This document shows, in pieces, positions 24,611 through 34,699 of a stretch of DNA of 64,000 nt (position 1 is its first letter; the number at the start of each line of letters is the position of its first letter). The position numbers and the translations under genes were made by a program. The stretch lies in NCBI GenBank assembly GCA_027886175.1, contig JAJNNQ010000023.1, positions 9,689,001 to 9,753,000 on the forward strand, written 5' to 3'. Source of the DNA: Phylloscopus collybita (Eukaryota > Chordata > Aves > Passeriformes > Phylloscopidae). The notes below the pieces were generated by a model. It was not told where the DNA came from. It saw nothing but the letters and a program-made list of their open reading frames with translations, and searched no databases.

Positions 24611-26945
24611 ATCTCTGCCCCCACACACCAGCCAGAGGAATTGCTTCCAAGCCAACACCCAGGTCACTAAAGCACCCAGGGCCAGCAGTGCTGCTGCTTG
24701 TCACAGTCATGTGACAGTCCACTGCATTGTCACAGTCCAAGCCTTGCAGATACCTGGTTTTGTACAGAGGGTGATTATTTCTGATAAAAAGTTTAGAGCA
24801 TAGCACAGCAAGCCCACACATCTGACAGATCCCCAAGTCTCATCTGGAATGAATCAGTATCAATTCAGACTTTATTTAAACATATTGTTTAAATACAGTT
24901 TATCCCTCCTGATGCTGGGTTGAGAAGTTCAGCCTTTCAAGTATACTCTCTTACACTGAAATGTTCTTCTCTTTAGGAACAACTTGAAAACACACGAGTG
25001 CACAATTACAGAGGTCAGATATCTTCATCCTATTATCATCAATGTGTGTTGCTTTTCACAAGACATCAGACTGACATGTCTGTGGGACTGTACCCACCAA
25101 ATCACAACATCAGGGACCAGATGAGCCTACAGAACATTGTGTTGTGCCATGTGCATAACATACACAGCTTCAGTACATGGAGAGAAAGCTTCCCAAATTC
25201 CTGAGCCAAGAGAACTAAAAGCAAAATTTATAGATCAGCTACATATTTTATTTTTTATAACATTATGTGCCTCTGTGACAAATAGCAATTTCCTAGAAAT
25301 TCACAGCTCAGCTTCCTATAAATTTCTCCTCTGGACTATGTTATTTGCTGCTGTGACATCAGCACTCACTTCTCCTGCAGCTCCCTTGAGTGACAGCATA
25401 AAAATGCTGGTTACACTGATGGCACAAGATGCTCTGCCTGCGATAGAAACCCCTTTCATCAAATGCACTTAGAGCTTATCTAGAGAAGGCATCATGAATT
25501 AAGGAGCTGCTCACTCAGCTCTGGTCAGCAGATCAAGCAGTGCAGTTTGTCCCCACTCAGCAAAGCAAACACAAATCCTGAATGGCAGTAACATGCTCAT
25601 GGCTCAGAAGAACCGTGTGCTTAAGTGTTTTCCTGATTGAACCTGGACTGCAGCCTGAGGGCCAACAACTTCTGCCACCTCCCAGAATGTGGAAGAGTAC
25701 CTGGCTCAGAAGAGCAAGTGGCTCTACTGATTTCCCCAGCACTTTCCCTCTTGGGTAAGCATTGGCAAAATCCAGCTCAAGAGTACCACCTAGCATTCCT
25801 CCAGCATTTTACAGACATTAACCAGTGAGCTCAACATCACCAAATTAGGTAACTACCAACTCTTGCACCTGTCCTACAACAGATTTAAAAGATGGACTGA
25901 GGACCAGGGTAGGTGAAACTCTACCCACAGCATGAAGGGGTGCAAGAAATACAGATTTCTCTGCTGTGTCCCACACAGCCTTTGCCCAGTAGGGCAAAGT
26001 CCCAAACTCCCCTCTCTGACCTCCTCCTGTGCTCTCTGCCACATTGATTCCCTCTGAACAGCTGGTGCCAGAGCTGAGCCAAGGGGACTGACTGACTCAG
26101 CAAGGGATGCCCAAGCCTTTGCTCAGTGTGGGAGACACCAGTGTCACTCCCACAGCACTGCCTCGGGAAGGGGACAGCTTCCCACAGCCCTTTTCCCCAT
26201 AATGATGGACTGGAGAACATTTGTGTGCTCAGGAACAATCAAGTATAATGTCACAGCCCACCCTCAGTATTTTATAGACCCCCAAAGCCATTGACTCATA
26301 AACACTCCAAGTGGTACCCAGCCTCTCCAAAGGCCCACTGTGCCCACCAGCAACACAGCCACTTCTGAGCTGAAGCAGAACAGCACATAACGTCAAACAG
26401 CAATATCTTCTTAGAGTTTAGCCTAGGAAATAAAGGATATGAGCCCACTCCAGGAAATACAGGGCATAAATTACACTGGTGGGTACCTACAGTCCCAAGC
26501 AGAGTTCTCCCACACAGCCTGGTGAGGAGGAAGGAGAATGTAAAAGCACCTATGTGGTGCCCTAATTGCTGCATTGCACTGGCCAGAGGTGAGTCAAACT
26601 GAGCCAGAAGCAGCTCCACTGCTGTGTAACAGCCTGGTCAGAGAGACTCCTGGCCATGAGCTGGGAGGCCTCAGAATGCTGGTTTGTGCCCTCAGGACTT
26701 GGTGGCTATAACTTCTGATGGCTCAGGAAACCCTCCTTCAATGACAGTGTAAACACCCAGAGTTATCCAATCTGGAATTGTGCCAGACCTCTGGCATGAA
26801 ATTCCTTCTACTTGGAGGAAAAAAAAAAATCCAGATGATCTGAGTGAACAAGAAGAGACATGTTGCAAAGGCAATGCAAGAGATCTGGGATTTGTTCTTA
26901 GCTCCACCCAGCCCCAGTGATCATAATCCTTTGTTTGCCTTTTAT
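24611..26945. other. Non-coding DNA, no gene supported
   Basis: The longest frames are about 105 to 131 codons, mostly on the minus strand (for example 24441-24836, 25921-26238 and 26296-26619). They lack domains and splice support. Confidence 0.5.
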
Positions 26946-27015
26946 TTTCTATTTAGATTGTAAGTTCTTCAAGACAGAGACCGTCCCTTGGTATTTGTTT
27001 ATATAGAGTTTATAT
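26946..27015 (+). repeat. L2/CR1-clade LINE 3'-end-like fragment
   Basis: The motif TTTAGATTGTAAGTTCTTC, followed by 'aagacagagaccgtc' and 'tatttgttta', resembles the 3' region of ancient amniote LINEs ('ttagattgtaagctcttt-ggggcagggaccgtc'). A second, more diverged copy of the same motif lies near 34.64 kb. The match is short, so the exact family is uncertain. Confidence 0.5.
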
Positions 27016-28560
27016 ATCAGTCTCAGGGATTACTGCAAGGAGAATAATCTTTAATGACCACAAATCACTGTGACCCCTGCTTTAGAAATCCCCTAATGTG
27101 TGTCAAATAGATGTTGAAAAAGAGGCTCCAAATTACAAGGTCGAGGATACCACAACAGCTCGCCGTGCCAGTTGCTGTCCAGTAAATCCAGCTAGGAACC
27201 AAATCCCTGGACTCTCGGCTGTAATTTACTTTCTTGAGCAGACTGGCCAGTGAGTCTCAGTGTGACTGGGAGCACTGTGCCTTTTGTCCCACAGGTTCAC
27301 AGCTGACAGAGAATTAAAAGAAGTCACTTCTCTTTCTGTGACATTAAAACCAAACCAACAAAAACTAACAAATAAACAAAAAACCCCAACCAAAATGAAA
27401 CAAAAAACCTCCCCGCAATCACAGAGAGAGAAATTAAACACTTCACAGCAACTTAGACTCTCTTGTAACTGGGAGCTTTAAAATAAAAGTAGGAAGCCCA
27501 AGGTAGGGCTGCTGACCTTAAAAATGTACCTGAGGCACAGACAGGAAGACAGACAGGAGAGAAAGAAGAAGAATGCCAGGAGTGGGAGGGACTCTCTGAT
27601 TAAACATATCTGTTAAACACAGAGCTGCATCTTGAATTTTCTTCTAATTTCTGAGCAGCAGCATCAAGAGGGAGTACCAAGGGATGAGCAGCAAAGCATC
27701 TCTGAGCCCAGGCAAACCCAGAACCCAGCAGGAGCCTTACTGCCACATTTGTTTCTCTGGGACTGCCTGCCTTCCTCCAATGGCTGACCACAGCTCCTCC
27801 ACCTTCACTCACGTGCTACCGTCACTTTAGCATCATCCTAGAACTAAAATGCACCAATAATCACCAAATTCCATCGTTTCAAGGGATTTCTCTAACCAAA
27901 AAAACCCTGCCTCAGACAGTTTTGCATCCTCTATGTTCTCCAGAAGTGGCATCACGAACGCTGCAAGCCTTTTTCAAAGGAAGTTTGGTTCCCTGCAGTC
28001 ACTACCTGTCTTCCCTTTAGCACCTATCCCCTTCCTGAGGAAGCAGAGTCCAATCCAAACAGAGCTGTGCAGAGATTAGAGCAGAGGAGATGTAGGTTTG
28101 CTGTGTGCAGACTGCAGATCCAGGGTTTGTTTAGAAAAATGACCCTGGTTTACTTTATGTGTCCATCCCTATTGCGCTTCTTCCAGCTGAGATAATTAAC
28201 GTGCTTGAGGTAAAATTGATTGTTCCCTAATATTCATTCAGCCCTGTATAACAAAGCTCATTTTGGTCCTGAAGTCAGTCCTGTTCAAGTAAAGTGCTTG
28301 TCTGCATTTAAGATCTTACAGGATGTTAAGATGAATCAAGGTGCTTGGGGCTGTCAAGTTGAAAGCTTAGTATCTTCAAATTGCTGTCCAGGTTACTTTG
28401 AAATATTTATGTAATGTACCTTTCTTTCCTGGCAAATTACCATTAATGGGAAAAGAGCTTAAAATTACCTACCAGAAGCACTGAAGTCCCTATAATGGTA
28501 ACAATTATTCATTTAAACTTTTTTTATATACAATTTTTCTTTAGTATCTTCAAAATACCT
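27016..28560. other. Non-coding DNA with a C/A-rich low-complexity patch
   Basis: A C/A-rich stretch of about 80 bases (roughly 27340-27420, blocks like AACCAAACCAACAAAAAC) is the only notable feature. No gene is supported. Confidence 0.5.
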
Positions 28561-28625
28561 GCAATTCTAGCAAATGTTTTACATTAATCTAAACTCTGAT
28601 TCTATCTTACTCATTTTTCTCAAAG

Positions 28626-28761
28626 CTGCTGCCTTGAGGAATCGGGCAAAGCAACAGATAAACACTGATTTCACTCTTCTGACTATGAATTTGATGCAAA
28701 AAAATCCTCTTGCTTTTTTAAAAAAGGCTGAATCTGCTTCAGCTGGAAAGCAGACTATTAA
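28626..28761 (+). CDS. Weak candidate exon, product not recognised
   Basis: A pyrimidine-rich tract ending TTTTTCTCAAAG precedes this segment, and TATTAAG then GTATCA follows it, giving a fair but not strong splice-site pair. The plus frame is open through the segment and on to a stop at 28871-28873. The predicted peptide starts AAALRNRAKQQINTDFTLL and contains MQKNPLAFLKKAESASAG. It is helical-looking, rich in K, Q and L, and more protein-like in composition than most frames here. I do not recognise it. The downstream side is ambiguous: it may instead be a terminal exon ending at 28873, or chance. Confidence 0.18.
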
Positions 28762-28873
28762 GGTATCAATCCAAGACCTATTGAAGCCAGAAGAAAATAC
28801 TCCTTCAAACTGCTCTTCAAAGGGGTTAATAAGTCAACAGTGGGTATTTTCATATGGAGTTATTCAATTTTAG

Positions 28874-31800
28874 ACAATTATCATAGTCATAGAAGTCAAC
28901 AGGCTTTCTCCTAGCTACCGAAAATACTCAAGAACATGTTTACTCAGAGTTCATTTTTAAAAAAAATAACATCCATTTGAAGAAAACAGTGGCTTTTCAG
29001 TGAAATAATGAGGAACAAAATATTACCATGCTGAAATATCTGCATGCCTCACATGGATCCCCTTGCTAAAAGTGTCCAAGCAAAACTCATTTAAGAGAAC
29101 TGCAGAAAACTTGGGAAACAAAATTGTAACAGAGAGGAAGATGGGAGCAGGCCAACAGAAGGACATTTGTAAGCTCTGGGTGAATTCCCTGATACTGTTG
29201 CAGAATTCCTGCTTGAGCTTGGGTGAGCTGCTCACCCTGTGCAGTTCCCACCTGGAACACCGACCTACCATCACCTCTCCCTGCTCCAGCCCTCTTCTTT
29301 GGAGACTCCCCCAAAACACATTTGCATAAATGTGTGTTTTCTTAGCACAAAACAGCTTCATTTTGGAGGAGAAGTTGGCCACCACCTTAACTCAAGCAGC
29401 ATCTGAGCACAGTGCAAACTCTTGCCCTGGTGTGAGTGGTGCCACACAGCCAGGAAACAGCCACAGTTCTGTCATGCGATCAACCCAAAGCAATTCAACT
29501 TTCTCGGGTTTTGTTGTTGTTGTTGTTTTGTTTTGGGGTTTTTTTGTTTGGTTTAGTTTAGGTTGTTTCTTTTTTTTTCTGGTGTCCCCTAGGCAATTTC
29601 AGCAATTCACACTAATTCATACTGTGGTCACAAAGTAATTTTACCAGAAGAAGTGAAGGAGCCCCAGTTCTTCTTGGCCATCAACCCCACCCCAGAATGG
29701 CACCATGGCAGGTGCTCCCCGAGGGACTGGGACCAAGGTAAGGAATCATCATCTCCTGCAGGATTTCAGCAGGTAGCACATGGGTGATGCTTCAGCCTCC
29801 TGTGCTGTGGAAAGTTTTTAACATTTGTAGGTCCCAAAATCAACACTGATGAAGCCACAAAAGAAGTGTGGAAGCCAAAGGAGGCTCTTTGCAGCCATGA
29901 GTTGCCCTTTTTACTGCTCTTTTAATATTCTATCTGAGCATTAGGTTGAGGCTTTTTTGATTCAGTCCAAAACAACAGAGCAAAGCTGCCTGCCCTTGCT
30001 GAGCCGGAGAATATTTCAGAGAAGATGGAGACCCAGAAGGATAAACTCTGGGCACTGAAGGGCTGCATGAGAGAAATATGGGATATCCAGCTGTACACTA
30101 CATTCCAGGGACAGAACATGCTCCTGCACACCTGGATATGAAAGTTAGTATAATGTCCTCTAGGACCAGAAAAAATGTGAAAATGGAAGATAATGGAATA
30201 AAGTTTTTAGGGAAATCATTTAGCACTGCAAATACACAAGCACACTGTAAATACTGAGGCACTCAGCCAGCTCAGTACATCTCTATTTTCTTCCTTAAGC
30301 CAACTGCAGTGAATAGCAGGACACTGAGATGATACTTTCATACAAGAAAAAACCAAAACAAAACCAACAAAAAAATTGCAGCCCTCCCAGAAACCACTGC
30401 CTGTTTATGAAAAAACAAACCATTAAGGTTCTTGGGGAAATTGAATACTCTGGTCCCACCAATAATGAGCAGGTAAGTAGGAGTGAGATGTAAAAGCTAT
30501 GTAGGACACTGCAACAGAGCTGCAGCTCCTTCGGAGTCGAGTGCAAGTACTTACCTTCCCAGTTATGGTTTCAAATCAATCTCACATGCCCTATATTTAC
30601 CTGCACTTGTGCTCTGGCCTCTCTCAGACTGCAGGATAGAAAGACTTTTTCTTTTTTTTTTTTTTTTTTGTAAAAGGATGTCTAGACAGTTGTCTTCACA
30701 TCAGACAAAAAGCGATCGCACAGGAAATTCAAAGGAAAATTGATGTGGGCTGCTACAAAATAGAGGTAATTCAGGATGAGGGTGGCAGCTCTGTTCCCTG
30801 ACAAGGTTCTCAATGTGGGGTGAGTGGCCCACCTGCAAACACCAACCAGCTTTCACCACCCCAGCTTTGCTCCCAGGATGAAGAAATTCAAAGGAATCAA
30901 AGGAATCCTTCCATTTTCATCTCAGCTCCGCTGAAGGCAATGAAAGCTGCCCCACTGTAAACCACTGCTGCAGCCCTGGGCGTGACACTGAACACCAAAA
31001 TCACCCACATGGGACTCAGATCAGCACTGAAAGACAAAATCCAATGGGAGCAAGCGTAATTCCCATCAATTTGTAGCAAATGAGTGGAAAACAGACATCA
31101 AATTGAGTTTCTGCTCCTTCCCTCTATTAAACACACTTAAAAAATAGATCTTTGAATCATCCCATGATTCATCACAGCACACGATGTATTGAGTGACCTA
31201 TCTGGTTACACTGGCAGGTGACACATGAGTGGAGCAAAGTTTCAAGATTAAGAAAGAATTTGGCTGTGTCAATACAGCAGGTGTGAGCCTGATTCATTAA
31301 TTTTCATAGTAACTCTGCCTCTATGTGAACTAAGTAAAGAGAATTTAGAAGTATTTTGAATTTTCTTTTGGAGCCACACCAACTAAACAAGAAGAGCTTT
31401 GACATATATTTTATGTTCAAATTTATCTTTTTCTTCCTCAGGGTGTATTGCAATCAGGATGGACAAAAACCTAAGTCTAGTTCATCAAAAATTGTCAAAG
31501 TTGCAGTGGATTTTGAAACTTTTTGAACAAAAATCCATCCATAATAAGTAATGGATGGACTTTTCAGTTTTTCTTTGCTCCTTTTTAATTTATACAATAT
31601 GTAAAAATGTTCATCATATTTCCTTTCACCATATTTCCCCAAAGGCAAATATCCATAGCCTTTGACAAAAATTTAATTGAAAAATTAAACTACAGTCAAA
31701 AAGAAAAAAAAGTAAAGCATGCAGTTTAGAAGAAAAATGCATTTTAGTAATGCTTAAATTTTAGATAAAAGACCATTTCTCAGTTAAAATCTTTCCGCCA

Positions 31801-32930
31801 GAAAAACCCAACTCTTTCTTTTTGCTTGTTATGCTTTCAAAATTCTAAAACCCACTTAGGAAACAAGAGAGGAAAAAATAAAGGAGAAAGAGGCTCAGAC
31901 AAGAAATGTACCCACTCCCCTTCAAAGCTCTATCAATTTACATCAAGATCTCAAGCCAATGTAATTTATAGTGTTGGTCTTGGAGATATAAAATTTATAT
32001 TTAAACATAACCTTAGCTAATGACAGAGAACTTGCAATTAATAATTATATGCTTAAATCCCACAAGAAAGTTTTATTGTTTAATTTGGTTTAATATGACC
32101 ATTTTAAGGCAAAAAGGATTACTGAATTGCTGCTGTCACCCAAATGACAATATTTTAAGAGACTCTAGGAATAACTCTTCCAGAAGCAATTGCTTCATCT
32201 TCCATAAAAAGTCATGCAAGGCATTCAGTAAGACAGTATTCATATCAGAGCAGCTGAAACTCCCAGGGGAAACACGAAAAGAGGATTCCTCATGAAGCTT
32301 TTAATGGTCCCGTAACATTTTTTTCTTGCCTCTTTTTTGGCTTTTGAAAAATATATATGATTTTTTACTGCCAATAAAGTTTACTGGTATGTTCAAGCAC
32401 AACGGTCACTCACGGTGGAAATCAGAGCAGGGATTGAGGATGCTATTTTTGTAGTTCTTCTGGCAGAAATTGCTTCTCCTCCATGCAAGGAAGGGAGCTG
32501 TGGCTGGCATGCTCTCATGCAACAGGTAAAGCATGGCTACAGGAGACAAACCCAGCAAGCTCAGAGGAAGGGCTTAGGCTTGGGGGCTGTTTTTTATTCA
32601 CCAAGGTGTGTCACTAAATTCATCCTTTTAACAAGAAACAAGAAAAAAGTAGGCATCATGCACGCCTTGTTCGGAGAGCTGAAACGGGAGCTGAGTGGCA
32701 AGACAGCTTCCATCTGACTTGAGTAAAATCCAACTAATAAAAGAATTGCAAACTCTGAGTGGCAGGCAGAAAATGCTCGTTTCCTTGCAGTAACCCTGAG
32801 AGGGGCAGGCAGGGTAACCACTCCCACAGCTCCGTGCCAGGGGTGCCAGTTACCACCTCACTCAAAAAGTAAACTTGAAAGGATTCCTGTTGGGAATGAT
32901 CATGTTTGGAGGTCTCTAACTAAGCAGTGA
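28874..32930. other. Non-coding DNA with G/T-rich and T-run patches
   Basis: It contains a G/T-rich low-complexity patch (about 29505-29580, made of GTT and TTTG blocks), a C/A-rich patch near 30345-30375 and a T18 run (30652-30669). From about 31.2 to 32.4 kb the sequence is AT-rich without repeats I can name. Open frames reach 120 codons without any domain. Confidence 0.5.
30652..30669. repeat. T18 homopolymer
   Basis: A T-rich run with one nearby C interruption on its left. It has no flanking polyadenylation hexamer on the complementary strand. Confidence 0.85.
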
Positions 32931-33046
32931 TGTGATCATACCTGTGCTCCCTGGAGCTTTGGCGTTTTCCTTTGTCATATATTTGCCGAACTTCCTCAGC
33001 CTTGCGCAACTGTTCCCATTCCCCAGCTACGGCAGGGCGCTGTCTC

Positions 33047-33067
33047 AGCAGCAGCAACAACAGCAGA
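33047..33067. repeat. Short CAG/CAA trinucleotide run
   Basis: Mixed CAG and CAA units just left of the CpG-dense block. It encodes Q on plus and L on minus in the open frames that cross it (32932-33117 plus, 32920-33417 minus). Neither frame shows other coding evidence. Confidence 0.75.
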
Positions 33068-33149
33068 GACAAAACCCACCCAGTTATCTCAGAAGTACTA
33101 AACGATCTAGTGTTTAGCACACTTGAAATGTAAAGATGTGAACTACAAA

Positions 33150-33420
33150 ACACAGGGTGCATAAGGCAAGGAGCCAGGCTGCGGCGGGGAGGCCGGGCCC
33201 TGGCAGCCGTGCCCGAGGCCCCGGCCGGGCCGTGGGACAGAGCCCGGGCCGGGCCCTGTGTGCGGCGGGGCCTCGCTTCCCGGGGCAGGAGCTCATGCTC
33301 ACCGTGTGTCTGCACACAGGGGCAGCCTCGGTCAACACTGGGAGGCAGAGAGGAGCTGGGGTCGGAAATAAGTGGAATTCCTGAGCCGGCTGGAAAGGCT
33401 GGCGGCAGCGATCCCACAGA
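33150..33420. promoter_or_regulatory. CpG-dense block, candidate CpG-island promoter
   Basis: Between about 33176 and 33290 the sequence is very rich in G and C with roughly 14 CpG dinucleotides in about 115 bases, against a CpG-poor background in most of the window. CCGGGCC-type blocks, which resemble GC-box or AP2-like sites, recur. This is the strongest promoter-like base composition in the window. The direction of any transcription is unknown: no TATA box or gene start is evident on either side. Its neighbour on the right is a GC-rich minisatellite, so part of the CpG density may come from repeat expansion and not promoter selection. Confidence 0.5.
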
Positions 33421-33647
33421 CTGCGTGGAAGCAGGCGTGTTGCTTTGTTTACCTCAAGCTTTATTTTTTAAAGCACCATGACAGCTCTGAGACTCGCTCT
33501 GTCTCAGACTAATCTATTTTCCCCTCAACACCTTGCAGCGAGCCGTCCGCCAGCTTCCCGTCCAGGCTGGGGTCAGCAGCTCCCGCGGGGCCGAGCGGCT
33601 GCTGAGCGCTGGATGGGGCGGCCGGGAGCAGCAGCAGCAGCACAACC

Positions 33648-34017
33648 GGAGCCTCCGGCATCCCCGCTCCGCGCTCAGGAGCTCCGCACACAATCGGAGC
33701 CTCCGGCATCCCCGCTCCGCGCTCAGTCCCAGCCTCTGGCATCCCCGCTCCGGGCTCAGTCTGAGCCTCCGGCATCCCCGCTCCGGGCTCAGGAGCTCCG
33801 CACACAATCGGAGCCTCCGGCATCCCCGCTCCGGGCTCAGTCTCAGCCTCTGGCATCCCCGCTCCGCGCTCAGGAGCTCCGCCGGAGCCTCTGGCATCCG
33901 CGCTCAGTCTCAGCCTCTGGCATCCCCGCTCCGGGCTCAGTCTCAGCCTCTGGCATCCCCGCTCCGGGCTCAGTCTCAGCCTCTGGCATCCCCTCTCCGC
34001 GCTCAGGAGCTCCGCGC
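33648..34017. repeat. GC-rich minisatellite, 33-bp unit with 48-bp variants
   Basis: About ten tandem copies share the anchor GCCTCYGGCATCCCCGCTCC. Anchors start at 33651, 33699, 33732, 33765, 33813, 33846, 33887, 33913, 33946 and 33979, giving steps of 48, 33, 33, 48, 33, 41, 26, 33 and 33 bases. The 48-base units carry an extra 15-base GAGCTCCGCACACAA-type block. The 41- and 26-base steps reflect internal deletions. Because 33 and 48 are multiples of three, frames on both strands stay open for up to 204 codons (33478-34092 plus, 33509-34084 minus) and encode 11-residue repeats such as SPLRAQSQPLA on plus and GAGMPEAETEP on minus. I regard these as by-products of the repeat. Confidence 0.92.
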
Positions 34018-34109
34018 ACCTCGGCCTTGGCACTCGGCAGATTCCAAAACCCAGACCGTGCTCCTCCTGCGTGCAAGGCAGCAAGGCCTTGAGGAACCAC
34101 AGCGACTGA

Positions 34110-34639
34110 ACTGAAATACTGCTTTATTTACTTCATTTCTGCACAGGTTTGAAACGCGAGACCCACATTTCTGCAGGGCTCTGTGCAAAATAAACTCAGA
34201 GGCACAACAGTGATAATCCCATTAAGCAACAAGGATTTGTGAGCCCTGTGTGTTCTGCCGGGTTTCTCTCACCAGCATTTTACCGATATTTCTAACACTA
34301 GAGATGAAAAAAGTCATGAGTCAGACTTCTTAAAGACCAGAAATTTGTGAGCTTTTTCAACATCTCAATCCGCAAAACTCCCTTGGAAATCACAAAGACA
34401 AGAAACTTGCCGGGGTTTTTTACATGAAAGCCGAGTCTTATGCAACACCTTAACTTTAGGTGCTGGGACTTTCCAAATAACACTAATTAAGGCAGTACTC
34501 ATGATAAGATCCTGAAAAGTGATCCTGCCGTTTTTGTAGAATAAACAATAATAACATTAAATATTACTATAATTACAAATAGACGTGGGTATTCAAAAAT
34601 CTCACCAAAAAATCCTTAACTTTTCCCAGTTTGTCTTCC
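34110..34639. other. Non-coding DNA, no gene supported
   Basis: Base composition falls sharply back to AT-rich right after the minisatellite. No open frame longer than 61 codons and no repeat I can name. Confidence 0.5.
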
Positions 34640-34695
34640 ATTTAGATTGTAAACTTGCTTGAGTCAAATCTTTCCCTATTGTTTATACAGGACAT
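34640..34695 (+). repeat. L2/CR1-clade LINE 3'-end-like fragment (second copy)
   Basis: TTTAGATTGTAAACTTGCTTG followed by a 'ttccctattgtttata' stretch parallels the fragment at 26.95 kb in the same orientation. It is short and diverged, so family assignment is uncertain. Confidence 0.4.
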
Positions 34696-34699
34696 GGGG

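Noticed and set aside
32920..33417. 165-codon minus frame with a leucine run
   Set aside because: It crosses the CAG/CAA run and the CpG-dense block. GC-rich sequence lowers stop frequency, and no domain is visible.
33478..34114. Overlapping open frames of 191 to 204 codons in several frames
   Set aside because: They come from a minisatellite whose unit lengths are mostly multiples of three. Openness on both strands at once argues against coding.
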